Shown here one piece after another: positions 1 through 6,614 of a DNA stretch of 7,711 nt. The stretch is from Alphaproteobacteria bacterium (GTDB lineage Bacteria > Pseudomonadota > Alphaproteobacteria > RF32 > CAG-239): contig JAFTNB010000215.1 in the NCBI GenBank assembly GCA_017452115.1, positions 1 through 7,711 of the forward strand, given 5' to 3'. A program made the translations under genes and the position numbers. Positions within the stretch are counted from its first letter, which is position 1. Each line of letters opens with the position of its first letter. The notes under the pieces are model-generated. The model was not told the DNA's origin and searched no databases. It saw only the letters and a list, made by a program, of their open reading frames with translations.

Positions 1-110
1 GCCTCACCTTCCGGAATTGGATTACGATTCACAGAAGCTTGCAAAGTTTGTGCTTGGCTGGAAAATGAAAATACTAATGTAATGATAAAACTAAAAATTA
101 TTTTTTTCAT
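1..110 (-). CDS. batD: BatD family protein, N-terminal fragment (runs off left edge)
   Basis: This is the first 36 codons of a gene that leaves the window at position 1. My translation begins MKKIIFSFIITLVFSFSS, a typical Sec signal peptide: Lys-Lys, a hydrophobic core, and a likely cleavage site near SQA-Q at about residue 20. The mature part starts with LQASVNRNPIPEGE, which resembles the opening beta-strand of BatD proteins (pattern xVxRNPxxxGE). BatD proteins are usually exported beta-domain proteins with a C-terminal membrane anchor, encoded last in bat operons. The ATG overlaps the stop of the upstream VWA-TPR gene in an ATGA (107-110). An AGAGG ribosome binding site lies 8 nt upstream (119-123). 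The family call rests on signal peptide, motif and position; most of the protein is not visible. Confidence 0.83.
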   Translation of the reverse strand, partial: MKKIIFSFIITLVFSFSSQAQTLQASVNRNPIPEGE

Positions 111-1804
111 TCTGCATACCTCTTTTTCAAATATTCTTTATTGATAAAAGCCTTTAATAGACCGCCTGTATTTTCTGGAATATCACGATACTGCAAAGCT
201 CGAGCTTGAGCTTTTTCATCAAATTGTTCACCCTCCTGTTTAACAGCTTGAGCGGTTTGGGGTTGTTGTTCTTGTTCATTTTCAGATTGATTAGCTTGCT
301 GTTCTTCCACATTTTGCGTTTGCTGCTGTTGGTGTTCATTTTCACCATCTTGGTTATTTTGAGAAGAACGTTGTTGCTGTTCATTATCCTGTTGTTCGGA
401 TTGTTCTTGTTCATTTTTATTTGTTTGTTCATCCGAATTTTGAGATTGATTTTGTTCACTTTGTTTATCTTTATTTTGTTCTTGTTCCTGAGTATCGGAA
501 GAATTATTTTGTTGTTTTTGCTGTGATTGCGACTGTTGTTTCTTTAAGTATTCTAAATTAAACTTGGCATCTTCATGCTCGGGTTCTCGCTTTAACACTT
601 CTTCATATTTTTTGATAGCATCTTCAATTTTTCCAGATTTTGCTAAAGCATTTCCTTGATTATACAAGGCGGTAACATCAGTATCTAAAGAAAATTGCTG
701 CAATGCTTCGGCATATTTTCCTTGTTTGTAATAAGCTGCGCCTTTCCAGCGAGCATCAATAAATTTTTCTGCAGCTTCTGTATAATTGCCAACATTATAA
801 TCATCTAAAGCTTCTTGATTACTATTGAGGAAAAATCCGGCAGCGGCATAATTTGAAGTAAAAAGAAACAAGCATATTCCCCAAACAATTCCGCGGCGAA
901 AGAAATATAAACAACCGATTAAAGGTAAAATCATCAGATAATAACCATAATCAAGCCATTGGCTACGCAAATTTTCACTCAAACGAAGCTTTTGAGAATT
1001 ATCGTTAATTTGTGCAGCAAGTTGACGAATATCAATATCATCAGGTGCAGAATTCAAATACATACCACCGCCGTTTTGGGCAATAAGTTCTAATTTATCC
1101 GAAGTGTGAGAACTCATATTAACTACATTAACCTGATAATGCATTGATTTTGCTTTTTGGGCTTCAATAATAGATTGTTCAAAATTCTGCCCTGCATCTG
1201 CCGCAAAAATCACAATATTTCCGTTGGAATAAGCGGCGTTCTTTAATTTTTCAGCAGCTAAAGCAATTGCTCTATCGAGGCGGTCGCCGTTTTCCGGCAT
1301 AATATTGAAATTAATTTCCGATAACAAGTTCTTGGCAATTCTGCCATCAGAAATTGGTGTAATCAGATAAGGTTCATTACTATATACAATTAATCCAATT
1401 TCAGAGGTTGGTAATATATTTATAATATCGGCTATTTTATATTTGGCCCTATCTAAACGAGATGGAGATATATCTGTTTCTGCCATATCTGAGGAGAGAT
1501 TCAGTAATACCATAACAGGATTTTCAGGAACGAAAGAAGGTATTTCTTTTTTGTGCCAAGCAGGACCGGAGGCGGCTATAATTGCCAGCAACAGTGAAAA
1601 GAGAGCAATATATCCGATATTTTTGCGTTGAGATGAACTTCCGCGCACAAGTAAAAAATCCAATAAATTTTTATCGCAAACTTTTTCCCAAGAAGATTTA
1701 TTTTTACTACCTTTATAATATTTCCAATAAATCAATATCGGTAAAAACGCCAATAATAACAACCAAGGACGAAGAAAATGAAAATCACTAAAAAAATTAT
1801 TCAT
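107..1804 (-). CDS. batB: BatB-like VWA domain protein fused to TPR repeats, with Gln-rich linker
   Basis: 565-aa inner-membrane protein. In order (residues from the ATG at 1804): two N-terminal membrane segments (about 12-28 and 62-80), a VWA domain (about 95-240), two more membrane segments (about 287-302 and 305-324), TPR repeats (about 330-420, including YNQGNALAKSGKIEDAIKKY), a Gln/Glu/Asn-rich linker (about 423-525), and a conserved-looking tail with DIPENTGGLLKAF. This VWA-TM-TPR-linker layout matches the proteobacterial protein that combines BatB and BatC of the Bacteroides aerotolerance operon. The VWA metal site (MIDAS) is degenerate: the DxSxS motif reads NLSSD at 102-106, and the later Thr position appears to be Asp. 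The ATG at 1804 is preferred over a TTG at 1822 because a strong Shine-Dalgarno lies just upstream and the extra six codons would be that site itself. The gene overlaps batA by 8 nt and batD by 4 nt. It probably forms a membrane complex with BatA; the biochemical role of the family is not well established. Confidence 0.92.
   Translation of the reverse strand: MNNFFSDFHFLRPWLLLLAFLPILIYWKYYKGSKNKSSWEKVCDKNLLDFLLVRGSSSQRKNIGYIALFSLLLAIIAASGPAWHKKEIPSFVPENPVMVLLNLSSDMAETDISPSRLDRAKYKIADIINILPTSEIGLIVYSNEPYLITPISDGRIAKNLLSEINFNIMPENGDRLDRAIALAAEKLKNAAYSNGNIVIFAADAGQNFEQSIIEAQKAKSMHYQVNVVNMSSHTSDKLELIAQNGGGMYLNSAPDDIDIRQLAAQINDNSQKLRLSENLRSQWLDYGYYLMILPLIGCLYFFRRGIVWGICLFLFTSNYAAAGFFLNSNQEALDDYNVGNYTEAAEKFIDARWKGAAYYKQGKYAEALQQFSLDTDVTALYNQGNALAKSGKIEDAIKKYEEVLKREPEHEDAKFNLEYLKKQQSQSQQKQQNNSSDTQEQEQNKDKQSEQNQSQNSDEQTNKNEQEQSEQQDNEQQQRSSQNNQDGENEHQQQQTQNVEEQQANQSENEQEQQPQTAQAVKQEGEQFDEKAQARALQYRDIPENTGGLLKAFINKEYLKKRYAE
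230..538 (-). repeat. Low-complexity Gln-rich coding segment in the BatB-like gene
   Basis: About 103 codons between the TPRs and the C-terminal tail are dominated by Gln (38 by my count), with Glu, Asn, Ser, Asp and Lys. There are no aromatic residues and almost no hydrophobic ones. It should be a disordered, highly polar tether. In DNA it is irregular CAA/GAA/AAT-rich sequence with near-repeated short units, not a perfect tandem array. This makes it prone to slippage and length variation between strains. Low-complexity linkers at this position are common in the family. Confidence 0.85.
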
Positions 1805-2810
1805 GTCTACGCCTCCCCGCAATAAAGCTACCTAACAAAGCTAAAATGACTGCAAATAACAAAGGATAATAATACAACTCTGTAATCTCTTGTACTGTTT
1901 GATTTTCATTAGATATAGGCTCAAGATTATCGATTTTTTCGTATATTTTCTTTAATGATGCAGTATCTTTAGCTCGGAAATATTGTCCTTTAGTGGCATT
2001 AGCTATTTCTTGCAGACTTTTTTCATCCAAAGGAGAACCACCGCCAATTTGAATCCCAAAAAATGAGGCATGAAAAGCCTGTTCGGCACCAACGCCAATT
2101 GTGTAAATTTTTACACCTTCGTCTTGCGCAAGTTTAATTGCCTGCGGCAAAGACAGACTACCATCATTATTTTCACCATCAGTTAAGAGAATAATAACTT
2201 TTCTATCAATATCAAGAGTATCTTTTAGTGTTTTTAATGCTAATCCCAAGGCATCGCCAATTGCGGTCGATTGTCCGGCCATTCCGGCATCGGCTGATAA
2301 TAAAATTTCCCCAACTGATTTTCTATCATAGGTCAAGGGAGCTTGCAAATAGGCATTCGTCCCGAACAGAATTAAACCAATTCTATCATCAAGACGCTTA
2401 TCCATAAATTCAAGCGCTGTTTTTTTGACTGCGGTCAAACGGTTAACTCTGTGTCCGGAAAGAGCAAAATCAGGTTCAAGCATAGAGGTGGATATATCGG
2501 TAACTAATAATATATCATGGCTTTCAGTTCGAATATTAATCGGCTCACCAGCAAATTGCGGTCGAGCTATAGCCAATACCAAAAGAGCCCATATCAACCA
2601 TAATAACAATATCGGAAAAGATAAACGAGATATATGACTAACAGCCGGAGCATTTACACCTGATGATTTAGTTACGATATTTTGTAAATCTTGAATAAAA
2701 TGAACTCGCAAAGCATCTCCGTGAAAACCTTTAACAGCCTGAAGAAGTATACGAATAAAAAAAGGAAGTATTAACAAAATTAGTGCATATGGATAGGCAA
2801 TTTGTATCAT
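1797..2810 (-). CDS. batA: BatA: VWA domain membrane protein
   Basis: 337-aa inner-membrane protein. Two N-terminal membrane segments (about 4-23 and 65-82) precede a VWA domain (about 97-290), and a C-terminal membrane segment lies at about 315-332, just before a basic RRRHE end. This is the standard BatA topology, with the VWA domain between membrane anchors. The metal-ion-dependent adhesion site is complete: DISTS at 105-109 (DxSxS), Thr182 in AGQSTAIGDAL, and Asp211 in LLTDGEN. Metal-dependent protein binding is therefore likely. The ARPQ motif after the second membrane segment is also typical. An ATG at 2828 would add six residues, but the ATG at 2810 has GGAG 7 nt upstream, overlaps the preceding stop as ATGA, and gives the family-typical hydrophobic start MIQIAYPYAL. 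BatA-type proteins work with MoxR-type AAA+ ATPases in poorly defined envelope or stress functions. Confidence 0.95.
   Translation of the reverse strand: MIQIAYPYALILLILPFFIRILLQAVKGFHGDALRVHFIQDLQNIVTKSSGVNAPAVSHISRLSFPILLLWLIWALLVLAIARPQFAGEPINIRTESHDILLVTDISTSMLEPDFALSGHRVNRLTAVKKTALEFMDKRLDDRIGLILFGTNAYLQAPLTYDRKSVGEILLSADAGMAGQSTAIGDALGLALKTLKDTLDIDRKVIILLTDGENNDGSLSLPQAIKLAQDEGVKIYTIGVGAEQAFHASFFGIQIGGGSPLDEKSLQEIANATKGQYFRAKDTASLKKIYEKIDNLEPISNENQTVQEITELYYYPLLFAVILALLGSFIAGRRRHE
1812..1818 (-). promoter_or_regulatory. Shine-Dalgarno site fixing the batB start
   Basis: On the minus strand this reads GGGGAGG, 7 nt before the ATG at 1804. It lies inside the 3' end of batA. It supports the 1804 start over the in-frame TTG at 1822, and suggests efficient re-initiation at the 8-nt ATGAATAA overlap between batA and batB. 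Confidence 0.8.
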
Positions 2811-3256
2811 AAATTTTCTCCAATCCATTGTTCACAAAAACGGCGCAAAGTTTCAGCATCATCCATATTATATTTAGTTGTTGATGAGGGTATATAAGGT
2901 GCATTTATAAGTAAAGATGAGGTTTTAGCATCTAGGTTTTGAGAAGTATGGGCTTTTAAAAAATCTACCCATTTTTGCCCAAATATTACTGTAGCCTGAG
3001 GATATTTAAGCACGCAAATACGTCGTAAAATTTCAGACATTTCCCTTGCATTGTCTATGGCATTATCTTCACGTATATTATTAAGCAAGCGTAATGCATA
3101 GCGTTTTTTAGAACGATAGCGATATTCTTTAAAAAGTTTAAATAAAAACACTATCAATAATAATATAAGCAATATCAACCACCAGCCATAAGCGGGAGGA
3201 AAAACCGAAACTCCTTCGGGAATATGAATATCACGCAATTCAGGAAGATTATCCAT
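2807..3256 (-). CDS. DUF4381 family membrane protein of the bat operon
   Basis: 149-aa protein, apparently first gene of the bat operon. It begins with a short periplasm-facing stretch carrying the family pattern LRDIHIPEG...FPPAYGWW, followed by one membrane segment (about 25-42). A basic stop-transfer stretch (KEYRYRSKKR) then leads into a cytoplasmic helical region. The C-terminal part has a Trp-xx-Phe-Leu segment (WVDFL, about 96-100) and ends RRFCEQWIGENL, both of which fit DUF4381. These proteins normally sit between a DUF58 gene and the BatA-type VWA gene in proteobacterial moxR operons; their function is unknown. The ATG at 3256 has AAGGTG 8 nt upstream. The stop overlaps the batA start as ATGA (2807-2810). 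Confidence 0.88.
   Translation of the reverse strand: MDNLPELRDIHIPEGVSVFPPAYGWWLILLILLLIVFLFKLFKEYRYRSKKRYALRLLNNIREDNAIDNAREMSEILRRICVLKYPQATVIFGQKWVDFLKAHTSQNLDAKTSSLLINAPYIPSSTTKYNMDDAETLRRFCEQWIGENL
2818..2821 (-). promoter_or_regulatory. Shine-Dalgarno site fixing the batA start
   Basis: GGAG on the minus strand, 7 nt before the ATG at 2810 and inside the last codons of the DUF4381 gene. It favours the 337-aa BatA over the longer reading from 2828, which lacks a comparable site. Confidence 0.7.
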
Positions 3257-3355
3257 TTATATAACACCTTAATAAAACATGTTTGATATATAAATTAATT
3301 TATAAGCCGGCAAATATCAAGTCAGGAAAAGAAATCTATTTATTTTAGTGTACAA
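3257..3355 (-). promoter_or_regulatory. Probable promoter and leader of the bat operon
   Basis: 99 bp separate the DUF4381 start from the terminator of the upstream gene, so the bat operon should have its own promoter here. The region is very AT-rich. The best -35-like hexamer on the minus strand is TTGATA (3320-3315), with a weak TAATTT at 17-bp spacing (3297-3292). Neither is a strong match and other AT-rich placements are possible. The region is supported by context; the hexamers are only candidates. The ribosome binding site AAGGTG is at its 3' end. Confidence 0.35.
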
Positions 3356-3387
3356 AAAAAAGGTTTGCGTTAGTGCAAACCTTTTTT
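3356..3387 (-). terminator. Rho-independent terminator after the 198-aa gene
   Basis: A 13-bp perfect inverted repeat: AAAAAAGGTTTGC at 3356-3368 and GCAAACCTTTTTT at 3375-3387, around a 6-nt loop. Read on the minus strand it begins 18 nt after the stop of the 198-aa gene and ends in an uninterrupted run of T. The opposite strand also has a T tract, so it could work in both directions, but no plus-strand gene ends here. It separates the 198-aa gene from the bat operon. Confidence 0.85.
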
Positions 3388-3404
3388 AAGCAGATAATTA
3401 AATC

Positions 3405-4001
3405 TTACTTTTTACGCGGTACATAATCTTTGATATAACCGGCTCGATAACAAACCTTGTATGAGCGTATCAAAGAGTTGCTGATTTTTCGCAACATGGG
3501 CATAGATTCCATATTTAAGCATTTAGCATAATCGAGTGCCGGCTTAGAAAGAGAATCGCATGCCAGATAATACAAATAACGACGTATTATCATTTCGGCA
3601 GATGCAACCATAAATTCAGAACACGAAAAATCACTTTTTAATATCTTTTGTACAATCACTTCACCAGGAATTTCCGGACGTTCATTTATATCATTAGCCG
3701 GATATTCCTTATCTAAATCGGCAACAATTTCACAAAGTTGCAATTCAAGATGCAATGCAGATTGATTATAAGCCGTACGAATACAGTACTTAGCAAAAAT
3801 TTCCATGCGTACCTTAAGATAATACGGAAGCTTATCAATACGTTCTACACGAGTTTGAAGCGGTTCGGTATTTTTAACCGTATTGCCAAGTTCACTACTT
3901 TTGCTCCACTTCTCTCCATTTTGTTCCCACCATTCTATTGGAGCAACCATAGGTTCAAAATCAGAGATTGTACCACCATCAAGATATTTTACTTTTCCCA
4001 T
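3405..4001 (-). CDS. Uncharacterised 198-aa protein
   Basis: I do not recognise this protein. It has no signal peptide or membrane segment, so it is probably cytoplasmic. Residues 1-55 are polar and Trp-containing (IEWWEQNGEKW). From about residue 56 the pattern looks helical to the end (KLPYYLKVRMEIFAKYC, then AEMIIRRYLYYLACDSL), finishing in a basic VPRKK tail. Six Cys are scattered without a metal-binding spacing. All 12 arginine codons are CGN, as in tyrS, so it looks native and genuinely coding. A strong terminator follows 18 nt after the stop. No clear Shine-Dalgarno precedes the ATG at 4001, where the upstream bases are nearly all A and T; a weak site or downstream start (Met18) cannot be excluded. 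It diverges from the 349-aa gene and is a single-gene transcription unit. Confidence 0.72.
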   Translation of the reverse strand: MGKVKYLDGGTISDFEPMVAPIEWWEQNGEKWSKSSELGNTVKNTEPLQTRVERIDKLPYYLKVRMEIFAKYCIRTAYNQSALHLELQLCEIVADLDKEYPANDINERPEIPGEVIVQKILKSDFSCSEFMVASAEMIIRRYLYYLACDSLSKPALDYAKCLNMESMPMLRKISNSLIRSYKVCYRAGYIKDYVPRKK

Positions 4002-4178
4002 AAAAATTAAGTTTAAGTGTTAATAATTAATTTTGATAATTTATTTTGTCAGTTGTTTATATACAATTTTGGAAAAAAAATCAAGTTTTTTGTGTCTCCC
4101 CAAAAAAAGAACTGTTATTTTTTGAGATTTTATGCTAAAATTAGACTTAAATATATTGGGTTTTATAGGTTATTGATC
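4002..4178. promoter_or_regulatory. AT-rich divergent intergenic region with presumed promoters both ways
   Basis: 177 bp between two divergent genes must hold a promoter for each unless one is silent. On the plus strand, TTGATA (4033-4038) with TTTATA 17 bp later (4056-4061) is a candidate. On the minus strand, CTGACA (4052-4047) matches -35 in five of six bases but has only a poor -10 at 17-bp spacing. A short hairpin of T and A runs around 4086-4107 is weak. An open frame runs through the plus strand from 4017, but it encodes composition-driven Phe/Lys/Ile-rich sequence and I treat it as non-coding. Confidence 0.35.
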
Positions 4179-5228
4179 ATGGCTGACGATGGTATTTTAA
4201 GGTTTTATCATATATCTCGAGATGCTTCAGAAGAAAAAATTAATAAATTTTCTTCTGAGGGAATAGTTCCTTTGCTCGGAAACGGTTATGGTGGTCAGAA
4301 GAGAGGATTTTATTGTTGGACTAATGAACATAGGGCTAATAAATATTATTGTTCATTGCTTGTTGCAGCAGATGCTGATTGGGCTATGGAAAATTTTGGC
4401 ATTGATATAAGACTTAAAAACGGAAAAGCTCTGAAAATAGAAATTCCAGTACAAAAAAATGCTATAAGATATCCGGACTGGCAGTTGGATAATGAACAAC
4501 ATCCTAGTATTAAGAGAGGAAGAGTTCGTTCAATCTTTTTAGATTTTTGGGAAACTCAAAAAAAAGAATTTAACACTGATGTGAATTATGAAGTCGAAAA
4601 TTCTTTAGGTGAAAAATATGTTGTTAAAAGACTCGATTGGGATAAAAAATCCCATTGTCCTATCATTGAATGGATTAAACCAAACGGGGAGACCGAAACG
4701 CAGAAAGCAGATAACACCAATGCAAATAATTCTTTTAGGACTCAAACTATAAATGATTGTCTGTGCAATCATTCTGTTTCATACAACTGCAATTATAACA
4801 GGTTAATACAAGCAGTTGCCACAAACCAAGATACATTGGAAATTGATGGCACATTACTACATACTTCAGATATACCCATCAAATATTGTTCCTCAATGCC
4901 AATCAAAAATTTTAAGATAACCAAAATTTATGGAACTGCGACTTGTACATCACCAACTGAAACAAGAACAGAAAGCAACACTCAGATTAGATGGGGTGAT
5001 TATTTGATAAAAATGGATGAATACACAGTTGCTAATATCGAGAATAATATCCAGCAAAGCAAAGTGACCAAAGATAGGCGAGTTATCAGTGTTGCAGAAC
5101 AGCTAGTCAAAGTCAGAGCTAAGATACGTCATTCTTATACAAGTAAAGATAATTATAGTCGGTATAATGATAAGAATCTAGCCGAAAATATACAAAGAAT
5201 TTTACATAAAAAAGCTCCGAGAACTTAA
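4179..5228 (+). CDS. Uncharacterised 349-aa protein, possibly ADP-ribosyltransferase-like
   Basis: I do not recognise a named family. The chosen start is ATG 4179 (MADDGILRFYHISRD), with a weak AGGT about 9 nt upstream. The frame stays open back to 4017, but that part looks like translated intergenic DNA. There is no signal peptide or membrane segment. Residues 9-57 show a YHIS motif, then GIVPL, a Gly-rich GNGYGG, and GFYCWTNEHRANKYY. This resembles the first strands of ADP-ribosyltransferase-like folds (His in strand 1, a Tyr followed by a helix with A..Y), with His11 and Tyr45 as candidate residues. The stretch SDIPIKYCSSMPIKNFKI (230-247) could be the closing strand of such a fold. These are visual resemblances only. 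A Cys cluster lies at 194-204. Arginine codons are 16 of 21 AGA/AGG, unlike neighbouring genes, suggesting transfer. Phage, defence, toxin or host-directed roles are all possible; none is shown. Confidence 0.75.
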   Translation: MADDGILRFYHISRDASEEKINKFSSEGIVPLLGNGYGGQKRGFYCWTNEHRANKYYCSLLVAADADWAMENFGIDIRLKNGKALKIEIPVQKNAIRYPDWQLDNEQHPSIKRGRVRSIFLDFWETQKKEFNTDVNYEVENSLGEKYVVKRLDWDKKSHCPIIEWIKPNGETETQKADNTNANNSFRTQTINDCLCNHSVSYNCNYNRLIQAVATNQDTLEIDGTLLHTSDIPIKYCSSMPIKNFKITKIYGTATCTSPTETRTESNTQIRWGDYLIKMDEYTVANIENNIQQSKVTKDRRVISVAEQLVKVRAKIRHSYTSKDNYSRYNDKNLAENIQRILHKKAPRT

Positions 5229-5266
5229 TTGTTTTCGAAGCTTATAAAAAAAATAAGGATTATAAA

Positions 5267-6523
5267 TTAAGCGATTTTAATTAAGCCATGTTTCTTTTTA
5301 CCTTGAGATAACTTTACTTGTCCATTGATAACATCTGAAGAAGAAAGTTTATAATTCTCATCACTCACAACTTTATCATTGAGTTTTAATCCGGACTGCT
5401 TAATCAAGCGGCGTGCCTCACCTTTACTTTCAACAAAGCCAATTTGCAGAAAAGCGTCAATAATACTCAAACCATCTATACCAGACAATTCAATACAGGG
5501 CAAATCACCGCCGGCAATACCTTGTTCAAAAGTTTTAATTGCAGTTTCTTGCGCACTGAAAGCTTCGTTTTCTCCACGACAAATTTTTGTTGCCTCAAAT
5601 GCCAAAATCTTTTTGGCTTCATTAATTTCTTTATCTTTCAATGTTTCAAGACGCTTGATTTCATCCATCGGTAAATCGGTATATATCCGCAAGCATTTAC
5701 CAACTTCAGCATCTCCGATATTGCGGAAATACTGATAATAATCATAAGAAGAAAGCTTTTCTTCATTCACCCAAACAGCATTACCCTCAGATTTCCCCAT
5801 TTTCTTTCCGTTAGAATCGGTAATAATCGGGCTGGTAAATCCAAATAATTCAACATCATATTTACGTCTGCCCAATTCCGTACCGGAAACAATATTCCCC
5901 CACTGATCAGAACCTGCAATTTGAGCTCGGCAACCATATTTGCGATATAAAACCGTAAAATCATAACCTTGGAGCAACATATAATTAAACTCCAAAAATG
6001 ACATTGGTTGTTCGCGTTCCAAACGAGTTTTAACACTATCCATAGTCAGCATGCGGTTTACGGAATAACAAGTTCCGATATCTCGCAAAAATTCCAGATA
6101 ATTTACATTTTTAAACCAATCCCAGTTATCAACCATTTCTGCATCGGTTGTCCCATGACCGAATTTGAGAAATTTAGAAAAAGATTTTTTCAGCCCCTCA
6201 ATATTATGTGCTAACGTACTTTCATCCAAAAACGGACGAAGTTTATCTTTGCCGGAAGGATCGCCGATACGTGCAGTTGCACCACCGACCAAAGCCAAAG
6301 GTTTATGCCCACATTTTTGAAACCAGCGCAACATCATCAAAGGCACAATGTGTCCGACATGCAAGCTATCTCCGGTAGGATCAGAGCCAAGATAGCCGAC
6401 AGCAGGTTTGCCTGATTTTTCGCACACATATAAATATTCGTCAAAGCCATTCTCGTTTGTACATTGATTGTAAAAACCGCGCTCAACCATAAGATTGAAA
6501 AATTGTGACTTAAATTGACTCAT
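5267..6523 (-). CDS. tyrS: Tyrosyl-tRNA synthetase
   Basis: Cytoplasmic enzyme that activates tyrosine with ATP and charges tRNA-Tyr. It is complete at 418 aa, close to the E. coli length of about 424. The class I signatures are clear: HVGH at 55-58 (HIGH motif) after YLGSDPTGDSL, AGSDQWGN at 203-210 in the tyrosine pocket, and KMGKS at 241-245 (KMSKS loop). An S4 RNA-binding domain occupies about 350-412 (IGFVESKGEARRLIKQSGLKL). The sequence looks alphaproteobacterial, for example MMLRWFQKCGHKP and SSYDYYQYFRN. An upstream in-frame ATG at 6694 would add 57 residues that run into anmK; the ATG at 6523 is correct because AAGGA lies 7 nt upstream and the protein then starts where the family does. 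Arginine is encoded by CGN in 17 of 18 cases. It diverges from anmK and converges on the 349-aa gene with a 38-bp gap. Confidence 0.97.
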   Translation of the reverse strand: MSQFKSQFFNLMVERGFYNQCTNENGFDEYLYVCEKSGKPAVGYLGSDPTGDSLHVGHIVPLMMLRWFQKCGHKPLALVGGATARIGDPSGKDKLRPFLDESTLAHNIEGLKKSFSKFLKFGHGTTDAEMVDNWDWFKNVNYLEFLRDIGTCYSVNRMLTMDSVKTRLEREQPMSFLEFNYMLLQGYDFTVLYRKYGCRAQIAGSDQWGNIVSGTELGRRKYDVELFGFTSPIITDSNGKKMGKSEGNAVWVNEEKLSSYDYYQYFRNIGDAEVGKCLRIYTDLPMDEIKRLETLKDKEINEAKKILAFEATKICRGENEAFSAQETAIKTFEQGIAGGDLPCIELSGIDGLSIIDAFLQIGFVESKGEARRLIKQSGLKLNDKVVSDENYKLSSSDVINGQVKLSQGKKKHGLIKIA

Positions 6524-6614
6524 TTCTTTTTCCTTATTCGAATTATCTAACCAATTTTTAACGGATATTAGCATAATAATTAGACATTGCAATATAGTTT
6601 TTATAAAGAAAAAG
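6524..6614. promoter_or_regulatory. Divergent promoter region between tyrS and anmK
   Basis: 91 bp separate the two start codons, so both promoters must lie here or inside the opposing genes. Toward tyrS, TTGCAA with TAATAT at 16-bp spacing is the best minus-strand pair (-35 near 6592-6587, -10 near 6570-6565). Toward anmK, TAGACA (6581-6586) is a five-of-six -35 match, but the following TATAAA (6602-6607) is only 15 bp away and almost abuts the ATG. The hexamers are weak candidates. No T-box or other leader RNA structure is evident. Confidence 0.4.
6531..6535 (-). promoter_or_regulatory. Shine-Dalgarno site fixing the tyrS start
   Basis: AAGGA on the minus strand, 7 nt before the ATG at 6523. 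It decides the start against the 57-codon longer open frame, which would begin inside anmK on the other strand. Confidence 0.75.

Noticed and set aside
206..526. Plus-strand open frame of 106 codons, hydrophobic and Leu/Phe-rich
   Set aside because: It is the antisense shadow of the Gln-rich linker: complement of CAA and GAA codons gives Leu and Phe runs in this frame.
230..538. CRISPR or tandem repeat array
   Set aside because: The periodic look comes from Gln/Glu codons in an open reading frame; there are no identical repeats with unique spacers.
4017..4178. 54-codon N-terminal extension of the 349-aa gene
   Set aside because: It is extremely AT-rich and Phe/Lys/Ile/Tyr-rich without domain character, and has no good ribosome binding site at 4017. 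The protein gains a plausible soluble start at Met 4179.
3405..5228. The two divergent unknown genes as a toxin-antitoxin or effector-immunity pair
   Set aside because: They are divergent, 177 bp apart, with opposite codon-use signatures, and neither shows a known toxin or antitoxin domain. Nothing in the sequence links them.
5241..5257. Inverted repeat CTTAT...ATAAG around an A run between the convergent 349-aa gene and tyrS
   Set aside because: The stem is only 5 bp of mostly A-T pairs, too weak to call a terminator, although the convergent position makes one plausible.
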